A stretch of 64,000 nt of DNA from Fluctibacter corallii (GTDB taxonomy: Bacteria; Pseudomonadota; Gammaproteobacteria; Enterobacterales; Alteromonadaceae): positions 261,423 to 325,422 of the forward strand of contig NZ_JAOWKX010000005.1 in the NCBI RefSeq assembly GCF_025751585.1. Direction: 5' to 3'. Of this stretch, positions 1-9,982 are shown one piece after another; positions within the stretch are counted from its first letter, which is position 1; each line of letters starts with the position of its first letter. A model generated the notes under the pieces. It was not told where the DNA came from, did no database searches, and saw only the letters and a program-made list of their open reading frames with translations. The translations under genes were made by a program, and so were the position numbers.

Positions 1-26
1 CTGATCGCTATGGTCGAACGGAGTAG
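1..26 (+). CDS. manC: Mannose-1-phosphate guanylyltransferase, C-terminal end (partial)
   Basis: Only the last seven codons are in the window. Frame 3 reads DRYGRTE followed by a TAG stop at 24-26. An (I/F)xDxYGR ending is typical of the cupin tail of bacterial mannose-1-phosphate guanylyltransferases (ManC/CpsB). The next gene, five bases on, is a phosphomannomutase, the usual partner of manC in GDP-mannose synthesis. The call rests on seven residues plus context, so it is tentative. Confidence 0.5.
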
Positions 27-31
27 TATTA

Positions 32-1513
32 GTGAGCGAACTTACATGTTTTAAAGCCTACGATATTAGAGGCAAATTAAATGTAGATCTGGACGAGCGT
101 GTCGCGTATCGAATAGGTAGGGCATTTGCTGAGCACCTTTTGGCCAAAAAAGTGGTCGTGGGCGGTGATGTCAGGTTGTCTTCTGAACCCCTTAAATTAG
201 CGCTGGCAGCGGGTCTTATTGATGGTGGTGCTAGCGTTCTTGATTTAGGTATGACGGGTACAGAAGAAATTTACTTTGCCAGTAACTATTTGGATGTAGA
301 TGGTGGAATTGAAGTGACCGCGAGCCACAATCCGATAGATTACAATGGCATGAAGCTGGTAAAAGGGGGGGCGTTGCCCATCAGTGGCGATACTGGGCTC
401 TTTGATATTCAAACATTGGCTTCGTCTTATTCTCAAGACAGTATCGATCATGGTCTGTGCCACTACGCACACCCTTCAGTTAAAATTGGCAATACGTTTG
501 ATAGCAAAAAAGCATCAGAATTGTTTGAAAAAGGCATCTCATCTATCGATGTTGACAAGCTCAAGAAAAGCGATTGCTATCAGCAGCATGATACTGTGAA
601 CGAATATATTGCACACGTGTTAAGTTATGTTGAGCTGACACATTTTACACCATTGAAGTTAGTTGTGAACGCAGGAAATGGTGCCGCAGGGCCGACTATT
701 GATGCGATGGAAAAAGCCTGTAAAGTGCGGGGCTTTCCGATTGAATTTATTAAAGTTAATCATACCCCTGATGGCACATTCCCAAATGGCATTCCTAATC
801 CTTTGTTACCTGAAAATCGTGGCGCTACGTCAAAAGCCGTCGTAGAGCATGGCGCTGACATGGGTATCGCATGGGATGGTGATTTTGACCGTTGCTTCTT
901 ATTTGATGAAAAAGGCGAGTTTGTAGAAGGGTATTATATTGTCGGTTTGCTTGCTAAAGCATTTTTGCAAAAGCAAGCTGGCGAAAAAATCATTTATGAT
1001 CCACGGGTGTATTGGAATACCGAAGAAATAGTAAACCATGAAAATGGTATACCTGTGAAAAGTAAAACAGGACATGCGTTTATAAAGGAGCGTATGCGTG
1101 CAGAAAATGCCATTTATGGCGGCGAAATGAGTGCTCATCATTATTTCCGAGACTTTGCGTATTGTGATTCAGGCATGATCCCGTGGTTATTAGTCGCCGA
1201 GCTGATTTGTAAAGATAAGAAGCCATTGAGTGACATGGTAAAAGATAGAATTGCCATGTTTCCATCATCGGGTGAAATCAACGCAACTGTAAAAGATGCA
1301 GATATGGTGTTAGCTCGCGTTCAGTCTCATTTTGAAGCTGAAGCGCTAAGCATTGAAAGCATTGACGGCGTGGGAATGGAGTTTGATGGATGGCGCTTCA
1401 ATCTCAGAAAGTCTAATACGGAACCCGTTATTCGATTAAACGTGGAAGCACGCGGCGATGCGGCTTTAATGAAAGAGAAAACAACGTTACTTTTGGGTCT
1501 GTTACAAGCCTAA
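32..1513 (+). CDS. manB: Phosphomannomutase / phosphoglucomutase (CpsG/ManB type)
   Basis: A 493-residue alpha-D-phosphohexomutase that interconverts mannose-6-phosphate and mannose-1-phosphate in the cytoplasm, feeding GDP-mannose for surface polysaccharide. It starts at a GTG (FKAYDIRG follows at residues 7-14). The catalytic phosphoserine loop TASHNP lies at about residues 96-101 with Ser98, the Mg2+ loop is DGDFDR, the sugar-binding loop is [10 protein letters not shown], and the C-terminal phosphate-binding loop is SNTEPVIR. The length is close to that of enterobacterial CpsG (about 456 residues), slightly longer because of extra sequence around residues 120-180. It lies five bases after the tail of a manC-like gene, so the two probably form a manC-manB operon. 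A glucose-phosphate preference cannot be excluded from sequence alone. Confidence 0.9.
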   Translation: MSELTCFKAYDIRGKLNVDLDERVAYRIGRAFAEHLLAKKVVVGGDVRLSSEPLKLALAAGLIDGGASVLDLGMTGTEEIYFASNYLDVDGGIEVTASHNPIDYNGMKLVKGGALPISGDTGLFDIQTLASSYSQDSIDHGLCHYAHPSVKIGNTFDSKKASELFEKGISSIDVDKLKKSDCYQQHDTVNEYIAHVLSYVELTHFTPLKLVVNAGNGAAGPTIDAMEKACKVRGFPIEFIKVNHTPDGTFPNGIPNPLLPENRGATSKAVVEHGADMGIAWDGDFDRCFLFDEKGEFVEGYYIVGLLAKAFLQKQAGEKIIYDPRVYWNTEEIVNHENGIPVKSKTGHAFIKERMRAENAIYGGEMSAHHYFRDFAYCDSGMIPWLLVAELICKDKKPLSDMVKDRIAMFPSSGEINATVKDADMVLARVQSHFEAEALSIESIDGVGMEFDGWRFNLRKSNTEPVIRLNVEARGDAALMKEKTTLLLGLLQA

Positions 1514-1544
1514 ACCCCAAACACAATTAATCAATATTGGCTAA

Positions 1545-1568
1545 ATGAGAGCTAATTCTGGCTCTCAT
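1545..1568. terminator. Hairpin between convergent genes
   Basis: An eight-base perfect inverted repeat (ATGAGAGC / GCTCTCAT) with an eight-base loop sits between the phosphomannomutase gene and the convergent DUF3429 gene. The following T-tract (CTCTATTT) is weak, so this may be a poor or bidirectional terminator. Confidence 0.45.
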
Positions 1569-1570
1569 CT

Positions 1571-1981
1571 CTATTTAAGGGTCATCATAAAAACCTGACT
1601 TAACACAACAAAAAATGTTAAATGTCCGCGAAAGCGCATATACCCGTCAGGCTTCACCAGCCAGCATTTATCAGCAATGAGCACCATTATGTAAGCAATA
1701 GATAAAGTGATGAGTGCAGGGAAGTAATTCAGAAATGTGATAGAAACCCATCCAACCAAACTTGGCGCCATGGCAAAATAAGGTTGAAATGATGCTGATT
1801 CTTTTTGTAGTGAGTCATACCAGTGCACGCCGCCAAGAAATGACAGAATAATCGCACTGTAGGTGAAAAATAGTGTCTCACCAAAAACAGGATTGATGAT
1901 CGAAAGTGAGATGGCTAATGGTAGTAGAATAAATGGGATTAACCCTAAATATCCTAATACTTTGTAACGGACTCTTTCCAT
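1571..1981 (-). CDS. DUF3429 family inner-membrane protein
   Basis: A 136-residue protein with four hydrophobic segments (about residues 8-30, 35-55, 68-88 and 88-110) and the GYLGLIPF start typical of DUF3429 proteins, which are common in marine gammaproteobacteria. The segment with GGVHWYD between helices 2 and 3 is also characteristic of this family. The function is unknown. The gene follows gltA on the same strand after a strong terminator, so it probably has its own transcript or relies on read-through. Confidence 0.75.
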   Translation of the reverse strand: MERVRYKVLGYLGLIPFILLPLAISLSIINPVFGETLFFTYSAIILSFLGGVHWYDSLQKESASFQPYFAMAPSLVGWVSITFLNYFPALITLSIAYIMVLIADKCWLVKPDGYMRFRGHLTFFVVLSQVFMMTLK

Positions 1982-1998
1982 TTTTCATTTTTCCGGCT

Positions 1999-2024
1999 AA
2001 AAAAAATGGCGCATAAGCGCCATT
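1999..2024 (-). terminator. Rho-independent terminator of gltA
   Basis: Read on the minus strand, a GC-rich stem (AAATGGCGC / GCGCCATTT) with a TTAT loop is followed directly by a run of T. It lies 16-41 bases after the gltA stop. Confidence 0.85.
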
Positions 2025-2039
2025 TATTGAATAGTTTGA

Positions 2040-3323
2040 TTAATCTTTTTTGATTGGTGAGTATTTTCTTTGCGTTTCACCAGTATATAACTGACGAGGA
2101 CGTCCAATCTTTTGACCCTTCTGACTTAGCATTTCATGCCAGTGAGAAATCCAACCAACTGTTCTTGCAAGTGCAAAGATACACGTAAACATATTAGTCG
2201 GGATGCCAATTGCTTTAAGAATAATACCTGAGTAGAAGTCTACGTTAGGGAACAACTTCTTGTCTTTGAAGTAAGGGTCGCTAAGTGCAATCTTTTCTAG
2301 TTCCATTGCTACGTCTAGTAATGGATCTTGAATGTTTAGCTCTGCTAATACCTCGTGACAGCTCTCACGCATTACCGTTGCGCGCGGGTCATAGTTTTTA
2401 TAAACACGGTGACCAAAGCCCATCAAGCGGAAAGGATCATTTTTGTCTTTCGCCTTTTCAATGAACTCAGGAATTCGGTCTACTGAACCAATTTCTTCAA
2501 GCATTGTTAAACATGCTTCATTAGCACCACCGTGCGCAGGCCCCCATAGGGATGCAACGCCAGCTGCAATACAAGCATATGGGTTAGCGCCAGAAGAACC
2601 TGCTAAACGCACTGTAGATGTCGATGCGTTTTGCTCGTGATCAGCGTGTAGAATGAAGATTCTGTCCATTGCACGTGCAACAGCTGGGCTAATTTTGTAT
2701 TGCTCTGCCGGTACAGAGAACATCATATTTAGGAAGTTCTCTGCATAGCTTAGGTCATTACGCGGGTAAACAAAAGGCTGACCAATGTTGTACTTATAAC
2801 ACATTGCAACCAATGTTGGCATTTTAGCAACTAAGCGATACGCGCTTCGAAGTCTCTGATTTTCATCAGAAATATCAAGGTCATCATGATAGAAAGAAGA
2901 TAGGGCACCCACTGTACCGCAAAGCATAGCCATTGGGTGTGCGTCACGACGGAAACCTCTGAAGAAGTTGTTAACCTGATCGTGAACCAGTGTGTGTCGT
3001 GTTATCGTATCTTTGAACTTGCTGTACTCTTCCGCTGTTGGCGTTTTGTCATGCAACAGCATGTAGCATAATTCAATATAGTCTGCGTCTCGTGCTAGCT
3101 CTTCAATAGAGTAGCCACGGTGTAAAAGTACACCGTTTGCACCGTCAATGTAGGTGATAGCAGACTCGCATGAACCAGTTGCCATGAAACCAGGGTCAAA
3201 AGTAAAGTAGCCGTGCGAACCTAGTGCGCGAACGTCAATTACGTCCTGTCCCGCTGTTCCAGACATTACGGGAAGTTCGATTTCTTTATCTCCCACTTTC
3301 AGAATGGCTTTCTGATCTGCCAT
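2040..3323 (-). CDS. gltA: Citrate synthase, type II
   Basis: A 427-residue hexameric-type citrate synthase that condenses acetyl-CoA and oxaloacetate at the entry to the TCA cycle. The catalytic histidine in the GPAHGGANE loop, the second histidine in [15 protein letters not shown] and the aspartate in the VDFYSG loop are all present. The length matches E. coli GltA (427 residues), including the N-terminal beta domain of the NADH-regulated type. A clear AGGAGA ribosome site lies upstream of the ATG. It is transcribed divergently from sdhC, as in many gammaproteobacteria, and ends at a strong terminator. Confidence 0.98.
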   Translation of the reverse strand: MADQKAILKVGDKEIELPVMSGTAGQDVIDVRALGSHGYFTFDPGFMATGSCESAITYIDGANGVLLHRGYSIEELARDADYIELCYMLLHDKTPTAEEYSKFKDTITRHTLVHDQVNNFFRGFRRDAHPMAMLCGTVGALSSFYHDDLDISDENQRLRSAYRLVAKMPTLVAMCYKYNIGQPFVYPRNDLSYAENFLNMMFSVPAEQYKISPAVARAMDRIFILHADHEQNASTSTVRLAGSSGANPYACIAAGVASLWGPAHGGANEACLTMLEEIGSVDRIPEFIEKAKDKNDPFRLMGFGHRVYKNYDPRATVMRESCHEVLAELNIQDPLLDVAMELEKIALSDPYFKDKKLFPNVDFYSGIILKAIGIPTNMFTCIFALARTVGWISHWHEMLSQKGQKIGRPRQLYTGETQRKYSPIKKD

Positions 3324-3743
3324 AAGATGCTCTCCTCGAATGGTTCCGTTGGAAGTGATTAATTGTATAAATATAAATCACTTCGAAAAAAGTGTGGCTA
3401 TTTGTACTGATAAAGTCCGCTTAAGTCAATTTAAATGCATTTATGGTCAATATGTATTCTCTTTATTTAAAAATTGGTTACGTTTAAATCAATTGATTTA
3501 GATCATAACTACTTAATAAAGAACAAAAATTGTAATTAGTGAAAACGCTGGATATACTTTGTGTCAGCTGAAAGACAGCATGTAAAGCAGTTGTATGCAG
3601 ATTTACATTCTTGCAACAACTGATTAGTTAACAATAAAAGAGTAATTGGGATTCGATATCTTGATGTCAATGATAAGAAGTGAACCCACTTCATTGAATC
3701 GAGGTATGAACAAAAACCCTACGGCTATTACAGGCAACAAATC
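3324..3743. promoter_or_regulatory. gltA / sdhC divergent control region
   Basis: An AT-rich gene-free stretch of 420 bases between divergent TCA operons. A box at 3493-3506, TTGAT-TTAG-ATCAT, matches the FNR/Anr consensus TTGATNNNNATCAA at nine of ten defined positions and resembles half of a CRP site. A perfect nine-base inverted repeat (GAAGTGATT at 3352-3360, AATCACTTC at 3376-3384) lies in the gltA leader or promoter. No -10/-35 pair stands out clearly enough to call. Oxygen-responsive repression of gltA and sdh is established in E. coli; its operation here is inferred. Confidence 0.5.
3493..3506. promoter_or_regulatory. FNR/Anr-like binding site
   Basis: TTGATTTAGATCAT matches the FNR dyad TTGAT-N4-ATCAA with one mismatch. 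It lies 237 bases before the sdhC start and 170 before the gltA start, so it could act on either promoter. This rests on pattern match only. Confidence 0.4.
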
Positions 3744-4118
3744 GTGAAAAAGCAAAGACCAGTTAATCTACAACTCAATACGATTAGTTTTCCTCCTTCT
3801 GCCATCGTTTCCATTCTTCACAGGGTAACCGGTGTTGCGATGTTTTTTGCACTGATTTTTGTGATCTGGGCATGGGCAGCATCAGTATCATCTCCTGAAG
3901 GATTCGATTCGGTGAAAGACGTAATGGGAGGGCCAATCGGCAAATTCATTACTATAGGAACATTATCAGCATTGACCTATCACATCCTAGGTGGGCTTCG
4001 CCACATGGTGATGGATATGGGCCATTGGGAAGAGCTAGAGTCAGGTAATGCGAGTGCAAAAGCGACCATCGGACTATGGATCGTGCTAACCGTTATCTTG
4101 GGAGTTGTATTATGGTAA
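3744..4118 (+). CDS. sdhC: Succinate dehydrogenase cytochrome b556 subunit
   Basis: A 124-residue membrane anchor of complex II, with three transmembrane helices. The N-terminal RPVNLQLNTISFPPSAIVSILHR region contains the quinone-site Ser and Arg of the family, and HILGGLRHMVMDMGH carries the heme-ligand histidine. Translation starts at GTG (GTGAAAAAGCAAAG). It is the first gene of the sdhCDAB operon, and its stop overlaps the sdhD start by seven bases, indicating translational coupling. Confidence 0.95.
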   Translation: MKKQRPVNLQLNTISFPPSAIVSILHRVTGVAMFFALIFVIWAWAASVSSPEGFDSVKDVMGGPIGKFITIGTLSALTYHILGGLRHMVMDMGHWEELESGNASAKATIGLWIVLTVILGVVLW

Positions 4119-4459
4119 CCAATCAGGCCACCATCAAGCGTGACGGCGTACAAGATTTTGTTACGTTACGTTTAACCGCATTAATTATTACTGCCTTTAC
4201 GTTGTTTATGGGCTGGTATTTCATTTCCACACCTGAAATCACGTATGCTTCATGGTCCGCGTTATTTAGCGGTATCGCGATGAAAGTATTTACGTTGGCT
4301 ACACTGATTTCAATCATGCTGCATGTTCGCATAGGCTTATGGCAGGTGTTGACGGATTACGTCAAACAACCTGGTCTTCGTTCAATGCTTCAGTGGATTC
4401 TAAATATTATGGCGTTTGCTTATGCAGCGTACGGCCTGTTTGTATTGTTGGGGGTATAA
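4112..4459 (+). CDS. sdhD: Succinate dehydrogenase hydrophobic membrane anchor subunit
   Basis: A 115-residue anchor with three transmembrane segments that completes the quinone and heme b site of complex II. The ATG at 4112 is chosen over an in-frame ATG at 4076, which lies deep inside sdhC. The 4112 start has GGAG at a proper distance and gives the standard MVTNQATIKRDGVQDF N-terminus. MLHVRIGLWQVLTDYV holds the conserved histidine and the DY pair of the family. It ends directly before the GTG of sdhA. Confidence 0.93.
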   Translation: MVTNQATIKRDGVQDFVTLRLTALIITAFTLFMGWYFISTPEITYASWSALFSGIAMKVFTLATLISIMLHVRIGLWQVLTDYVKQPGLRSMLQWILNIMAFAYAAYGLFVLLGV

Positions 4460-6229
4460 GTGAGTATTCCAGTTCATGAGTTTGATGCTGTAGTGATAGG
4501 CGCCGGTGGCGCTGGTATGCGTGCAGCGTTACAAATTTCTCAGTCAGGTAAATCCTGTGCATTATTATCAAAAGTATTTCCAACTCGCTCGCACACAGTG
4601 TCTGCTCAAGGCGGTATCACTGTCGCGTTAGGCAACGCGCACGACGACAATTGGGAATGGCATATGTACGATACGGTTAAAGGCTCTGATTATATCGGAG
4701 ACCAAGACGCAATCGAGTACATGTGTAAAACCGGACCAGAAGCCATTATTGAAATGGAGAATATGGGATTGCCATTTTCTCGTTTCGAAAACGGTAAAAT
4801 ATATCAACGTCCGTTCGGTGGCCAATCGAAGAATTTTGGCGGCGAGCAGGGCGCAAGAACTGCCGCTGCGGCTGACCGTACTGGTCACGCGTTACTGCAT
4901 TTGCTTTATCAGCAAAACGTTAAAAACAAAACAAAAGTGTTCAGCGAATGGTACGCACTAGACTTGGTTAAAAACCAAGACGGTGATGTAGTTGGTTGTA
5001 CAGCAATTGATATTGAAACGGGTGAAGTTGTTTACTTCAAGTCTAAGGCCGTTGTGCTTGCTACAGGTGGTGCAGGTAGAATTTATGCGTCGACCACGAA
5101 TGCTCACATCAATACGGGTGACGGCGTAGGTATGGCATTACGTGCAGGTGTACCTGTGCAAGACATGGAAATGTGGCAATTCCACCCAACAGGTATCGCT
5201 GGCGCGGGTACATTAGTAACCGAAGGGTGCCGTGGTGAAGGTGGCTATCTGTTAAATAAAGATGGCGAGCGTTTCATGGAGCGCTATGCACCAAATGCAA
5301 AAGATTTGGCTGGACGTGACGTTGTTGCTCGTTCAATGATGACAGAAATCCGTGAAGGTCGCGGCTGTGAAGGCCCTTGGGGTACGCATATTAAGCTTAA
5401 GCTCGATCACCTAGGTAAAGAAGTTCTAGAATCACGTCTTCCTGGCATCTTAGAATTGTCTCGTACATTTGCGCACGTTGATCCAGTAAAAGAGCCAATT
5501 CCGGTTATACCGACTTGCCATTATATGATGGGTGGTATTCCAACTAACGTTGATGGCCAAGCAATCGGTATCGACGAAAACGGCAACGAGAAGCCTATTA
5601 ATGGCTTGTTCGCTTGTGGTGAAATCGCGTGTGTATCTGTGCATGGTGCCAACCGTTTGGGCGGTAACTCACTGCTTGATCTTGTTGTATTTGGTCGTGC
5701 TACAGGCCTTCACTTAGGCGAAGCATTAGACAATGTTGTATCGCGCGAAGCGTCTTCGACTGACGTAGATGAAGCCTTGGTTCGTTACAACCGTTGGGAA
5801 AATTCTGACGCAGGTAAAGGTGAAGACCCAGTTCAAATTAAGAAAGACCTTCAACAGTGCATGCAATTGAACTTCTCTGTATTTAGAGAAGGTGATGCGA
5901 TGGCTCAAGGTCTTAAAGAACTTAAAGAGATTCGTGAGCGTCTTCAACATGCACGCTTAGATGACAAGAGTAGCGACTTTAATACGCAGCGTATCGAATG
6001 TCTTGAGCTAGATAATCTGATGGAAACTGCATACAGCACGGCTGTAGCGGCTAACTTCAGAACAGAAAGTCGTGGCGCACATAGCCGCTTCGATTATCCT
6101 GACCGTGATGATGAAAACTGGTTGTGTCACTCAATCTACCGTCCACAAACGGAAGAAATGAGCCGACGCGATGTGAATATGTCGCCTAAACTACGTGAAG
6201 CTTTCCCGCCGAAAGTTAGAACGTACTAA
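4460..6229 (+). CDS. sdhA: Succinate dehydrogenase flavoprotein subunit
   Basis: A 589-residue FAD-containing catalytic subunit that oxidises succinate to fumarate. The N-terminal dinucleotide fold is [11 protein letters not shown], the covalent FAD-attachment histidine lies in the [10 protein letters not shown] motif, and the substrate-site segments HPTGIAGAG and RFMERYAP are present, along with the [13 protein letters not shown] block. The length equals that of E. coli SdhA (588). Translation starts at GTG immediately after the sdhD stop, so it is coupled to it. Confidence 0.98.
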   Translation: MSIPVHEFDAVVIGAGGAGMRAALQISQSGKSCALLSKVFPTRSHTVSAQGGITVALGNAHDDNWEWHMYDTVKGSDYIGDQDAIEYMCKTGPEAIIEMENMGLPFSRFENGKIYQRPFGGQSKNFGGEQGARTAAAADRTGHALLHLLYQQNVKNKTKVFSEWYALDLVKNQDGDVVGCTAIDIETGEVVYFKSKAVVLATGGAGRIYASTTNAHINTGDGVGMALRAGVPVQDMEMWQFHPTGIAGAGTLVTEGCRGEGGYLLNKDGERFMERYAPNAKDLAGRDVVARSMMTEIREGRGCEGPWGTHIKLKLDHLGKEVLESRLPGILELSRTFAHVDPVKEPIPVIPTCHYMMGGIPTNVDGQAIGIDENGNEKPINGLFACGEIACVSVHGANRLGGNSLLDLVVFGRATGLHLGEALDNVVSREASSTDVDEALVRYNRWENSDAGKGEDPVQIKKDLQQCMQLNFSVFREGDAMAQGLKELKEIRERLQHARLDDKSSDFNTQRIECLELDNLMETAYSTAVAANFRTESRGAHSRFDYPDRDDENWLCHSIYRPQTEEMSRRDVNMSPKLREAFPPKVRTY

Positions 6230-6244
6230 GTGGAGTAACGAAGA

Positions 6245-6955
6245 ATGAAATTACAATTCTCTGTGTATCGTTACAACCCGGATGTTGATAACGCGCCTCG
6301 TATGCAAGATTACACGCTTGAAGTGGAAGAAGGCCGTGACATGATGGTACTGGATGCATTGCTGGCACTAAAAGAGCAAGATCCAACCTTATCATTTCGT
6401 CGTTCGTGCCGAGAGGGCGTTTGTGGCTCTGATGGCGTAAACATGAACGGTAAAAACGGGTTAGCGTGTATTACACCGCTGTCTGCGCTAGGTAAAGGCA
6501 AAATCGTTGTTCGTCCATTACCCGGCTTACCTGTGGTGCGCGACTTAGTGGTCGACATGACACAGTTCTACAACCAGTATGAAAAAATTAAGCCGTTCTT
6601 AATTAACGACGACAAGCAACCTCCTGCTAGAGAACACCTTCAGTCTCCTGAAGAGCGTGCTAAGCTTGATGGATTGTATGAGTGTATCTTGTGTGCGTGT
6701 TGTTCAACGTCGTGCCCGTCTTTCTGGTGGAACCCAGATAAGTTTATCGGGCCTGCGGGACTTCTGCATGCGTATCGATTCTTAATTGATAGCAGAGATA
6801 CCGCAACCGAAGAACGACTAGCTGATCTTGATGATGCCTTTAGTGTGTTCAGATGCCACGGTATTATGAACTGTGTAAGCGTTTGTCCTAAAGGTTTGAA
6901 CCCGACCAAAGCGATTGGTCACATCAAATCAATGCTATTACAACGGGCTGTTTAG
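6245..6955 (+). CDS. sdhB: Succinate dehydrogenase iron-sulfur subunit
   Basis: A 236-residue electron-transfer subunit. The N-terminal ferredoxin fold carries the [2Fe-2S] cysteines in SCREGVCGSDG and the cysteine in GLACIT. The C-terminal domain has the [4Fe-4S] set in CILCACCSTSCP and the [3Fe-4S] and remaining ligands in CHGIMNCVSVCPKGLNP. It lies 15 bases after sdhA and is followed by a hairpin terminator before sucA. Confidence 0.98.
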   Translation: MKLQFSVYRYNPDVDNAPRMQDYTLEVEEGRDMMVLDALLALKEQDPTLSFRRSCREGVCGSDGVNMNGKNGLACITPLSALGKGKIVVRPLPGLPVVRDLVVDMTQFYNQYEKIKPFLINDDKQPPAREHLQSPEERAKLDGLYECILCACCSTSCPSFWWNPDKFIGPAGLLHAYRFLIDSRDTATEERLADLDDAFSVFRCHGIMNCVSVCPKGLNPTKAIGHIKSMLLQRAV

Positions 6956-7003
6956 TACGCAGGTCGTCATTGCCAACCTATGTTGGCTAGATGTATAAAC
7001 ACT

Positions 7004-7040
7004 AAATAGCCATTCCTTTTATAAAGGATGGCTATTTTTT
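7004..7040 (+). terminator. Rho-independent terminator after sdhB
   Basis: A long stem (AAATAGCCAT-T-CCTTT pairing with AAAGG-ATGGCTATTT) with a very short loop is followed by six T. It separates sdhCDAB from sucABCD and probably gives partial termination within the larger TCA locus. Confidence 0.75.
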
Positions 7041-7042
7041 GG

Positions 7043-7070
7043 TTACAAACGTATCATAAGTTACTAAAAT
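7043..7070 (+). promoter_or_regulatory. Candidate sucA promoter
   Basis: TTACAA (7043-7048) and TAAAAT (7065-7070) are spaced 16 bases apart, just downstream of the sdhB terminator and 80 bases before sucA. A compact inverted repeat AATACC-AACC-GGTATT at 7101-7116 lies in the predicted leader. This is inferred from consensus match only. Confidence 0.4.
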
Positions 7071-7150
7071 TAAAGGTGGAATACACTTTTATAACGTCTG
7101 AATACCAACCGGTATTTGTTTAAGAGCCTTTTTAAAACCAAGGGACAACA

Positions 7151-9973
7151 ATGCAACAAAGCGTGATGAAAGCATGGTGGGATTCGTCTCACATGGCTGG
7201 TGGCAACGCTGCTTATGTAGAAGAACTCTATGAAGCTTATCTCGATGACCCGAACAGTGTGCCTGACGAATGGCGTTCTGTTTTTGATCAACTACCAAAG
7301 GTTGACGGCGTCGAGCTAGAATCAAATCACAGTGATATACGAAACCAATTTCGAACGCTCGCCGCGTTAGGGCCATTAGGCCGTGCGCCTAAGAGCGGTG
7401 GTGACGGTGCCTCAGTCGGTGACGAGAAGCAGGTAAAAGTTCTGCAACTAATCAACGCCTTCCGATTTAGAGGGCATCAACACGCGAATTTAGACCCACT
7501 AGGGCTATGGCAACAAGAGCGTGTACGTGATTTAGAGTTGTCACACCATAACCTTTCTCAAAATGACTTTGATACGCATTACAATGTTGGGTCTTACGCC
7601 ATTGGCAAAGACACATTGTCTCTTGGTGAGCTATACAAGTCTTTGAATCGCACTTATTGTGGGTCGATTGGTGCAGAGTACATGCACATCACTGACACAG
7701 AGCAAAAGCGTTGGATTCAACAGCGCCTTGAATCTGTTGAGGCCAAGCCAACTATCGATAGAGATGAAAAAATTAGTATCTTAAAAGGACTAGTTGCTGC
7801 TGATGGTATGGAAAAATACCTTGGCTCGAAGTTCACAGGTGCTAAGCGTTTCTCGCTAGAAGGTGGTGATAGCTTAATTCCTATGCTTAAGTCACTCATT
7901 TCTCATGCAGGCACTAACGGCGCGAAAGAAGTCGTTGTTGGGATGGCTCACCGTGGCCGTTTAAATGTTCTTGTGAATGTGCTGGGTAAAAACCCGTCTG
8001 TTTTATTTGACGAGTTTTCTGGCAAACACGATGAAAGTTTAGGTGCGGGTGATGTTAAATATCACGCGGGCTACTCATCGGATTTCGCAACACCAGGTGG
8101 AAACGTGCATTTGGCATTGGCGTTTAACCCGTCACATTTGGAAATTGTTAATCCAGTTGTTATGGGGTCGGTGCGAGCGCGATTAGATCGTCGTCAGTGT
8201 GAAGATGGCTCGGCTGTATTGCCAATCACAATTCACGGTGATTCAGCGATTGCTGGTCAAGGTGTTGTCCAAGAGACGTTCAATATGTCTCAGACCCGTG
8301 GCTTTAAAGTCGGTGGCACGATTCGTATTGTTGTAAATAACCAAGTTGGCTTTACAACATCAAAAACTGAAGATACTCGCTCTACGCAATACTGTACGGA
8401 TATTGCAAAAATGGTGCAGGCACCTATATTCCACGTGAATGCGGATGATCCTGAAGCGGTAGTATTTGTGACGAAACTCGCGCTAGACTATCGAAACAAA
8501 TTTAAGCGTGACGTCGTGATCGACCTTGTATGTTATCGACGTCACGGTCACAACGAAGCTGACGAGCCAAATGCAACCCAGCCGTTGATGTATCAAAAAA
8601 TCAAGAAACATCCTGTTCCGAGACAACTTTATGCTGATCAACTTGTTGCTGAAGGTAGCATTGAAAAGCATGAAGTAGATAAACTAGTCAGCGAATATCG
8701 CGCTGCACTGGATCACGGTGCTTGCGTTGTTGAAGAATGGCGTCCTATGACAGAGCACTCTGTTGATTGGAGTCCGTTCCTTGGGCATGATTGGGATGTA
8801 CCGTACGATGGTTCTATTGCGATTGAGAAGCTTAAGGAATTAGGGCAAAAACTGACGCAATATCCGGAAGATTTCCCGTTACAATCTCGCGTTAAGAAAC
8901 TCTACACAGATCGCGTTAATATGGCTAATGGTGACAAACCATTGGACTGGGGTATGGCGGAAAATCTAGCGTATGCCACTATCGTCGACAACGGTACAGA
9001 CATTCGTATCACCGGTCAGGATTCTGGTCGAGGTACTTTCTTCCACCGTCACGCTGTACTGCACAGTCAATCTGATGCAGATACTTATATGCCATTGCAA
9101 AATATTAAGCCTGAGCAAGGCAAAATAGAATTGTATGACTCCGTGTTGTCTGAAGAAGCAGTAATGGCATTTGAGTATGGCTATGCGACAGCTGAACCCA
9201 CTACACTAACCATTTGGGAAGCACAATTTGGTGATTTTGCTAACGGTGCTCAAGTGGTTATTGATCAGTTCTTAAGCTCTGGTGAAGCAAAGTGGGGACG
9301 CTTATGTGGTTTGACGCTATTGCTCCCTCATGGTTACGAAGGGCAGGGTCCAGAGCATAGCTCTGCACGTCTTGAGAGATTTCTACAATTATGTGCGGAC
9401 CATAACTGGCAAGTCTGTGTACCCTCGACCCCATCGCAAGTGTTCAACATGCTACGTCGCCAAGCTATACGTCCAATGCGTAAGCCACTTATTGTTATGT
9501 CGCCAAAATCTTTGTTGCGTCATCCATTAGCGGTTTCGTCTCTTGAGGAGTTGTCTGAGGGTGTATATCACAACGTGATTGGTGAGATTGATGACCTTGC
9601 AACTAAAGACGTCAAACGTGTAGTGATGTGTTCAGGTAAGGTCTATTACGACCTACTAGAGCAACGCCGTAAAAACGAACAAACAGACGTTGCTATTATC
9701 CGTTTAGAACAACTTTATCCATTCCCTAAGCAAGAAGTGGAAGCGGTTGTTAAACAATTTTCTCATGTTAAAGATTGGGTCTGGTGTCAGGAAGAACCTC
9801 AAAATCAAGGGGCCTGGTACTGTAGTCAGCACCACTTTAGAGATGCAATTCCTGAAGGTGCCAAGCTTACATATGCGGGAAGAGAAGCGTCTGCTTCGCC
9901 AGCTGTAGGCTATATTTCTGTCCACAATCAACAGCAAAAAGCATTGGTTGACGATGCACTAACGATTAAATAA
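7151..9973 (+). CDS. sucA: 2-oxoglutarate dehydrogenase E1 component
   Basis: A 940-residue thiamine-diphosphate-dependent decarboxylase, the E1 of the 2-oxoglutarate dehydrogenase complex. It has the family N-terminus (SSHMAGGNAAYVEELYEAY), the FRFRGHQHANLDPLG block, the MAHRGRLNVLVNVLGK motif, the TPP-binding segment beginning IHGDSAIAGQGVV, and the C-terminal transketolase-like pyrimidine domain with GQDSGRGTFFHRHAVLH. The length is near that of E. coli SucA (933). The ATG is preceded by AAGGGA. The gene is nine bases upstream of sucB. Confidence 0.98.
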   Translation: MQQSVMKAWWDSSHMAGGNAAYVEELYEAYLDDPNSVPDEWRSVFDQLPKVDGVELESNHSDIRNQFRTLAALGPLGRAPKSGGDGASVGDEKQVKVLQLINAFRFRGHQHANLDPLGLWQQERVRDLELSHHNLSQNDFDTHYNVGSYAIGKDTLSLGELYKSLNRTYCGSIGAEYMHITDTEQKRWIQQRLESVEAKPTIDRDEKISILKGLVAADGMEKYLGSKFTGAKRFSLEGGDSLIPMLKSLISHAGTNGAKEVVVGMAHRGRLNVLVNVLGKNPSVLFDEFSGKHDESLGAGDVKYHAGYSSDFATPGGNVHLALAFNPSHLEIVNPVVMGSVRARLDRRQCEDGSAVLPITIHGDSAIAGQGVVQETFNMSQTRGFKVGGTIRIVVNNQVGFTTSKTEDTRSTQYCTDIAKMVQAPIFHVNADDPEAVVFVTKLALDYRNKFKRDVVIDLVCYRRHGHNEADEPNATQPLMYQKIKKHPVPRQLYADQLVAEGSIEKHEVDKLVSEYRAALDHGACVVEEWRPMTEHSVDWSPFLGHDWDVPYDGSIAIEKLKELGQKLTQYPEDFPLQSRVKKLYTDRVNMANGDKPLDWGMAENLAYATIVDNGTDIRITGQDSGRGTFFHRHAVLHSQSDADTYMPLQNIKPEQGKIELYDSVLSEEAVMAFEYGYATAEPTTLTIWEAQFGDFANGAQVVIDQFLSSGEAKWGRLCGLTLLLPHGYEGQGPEHSSARLERFLQLCADHNWQVCVPSTPSQVFNMLRRQAIRPMRKPLIVMSPKSLLRHPLAVSSLEELSEGVYHNVIGEIDDLATKDVKRVVMCSGKVYYDLLEQRRKNEQTDVAIIRLEQLYPFPKQEVEAVVKQFSHVKDWVWCQEEPQNQGAWYCSQHHFRDAIPEGAKLTYAGREASASPAVGYISVHNQQQKALVDDALTIK

Positions 9974-9982
9974 GGAACCAGT

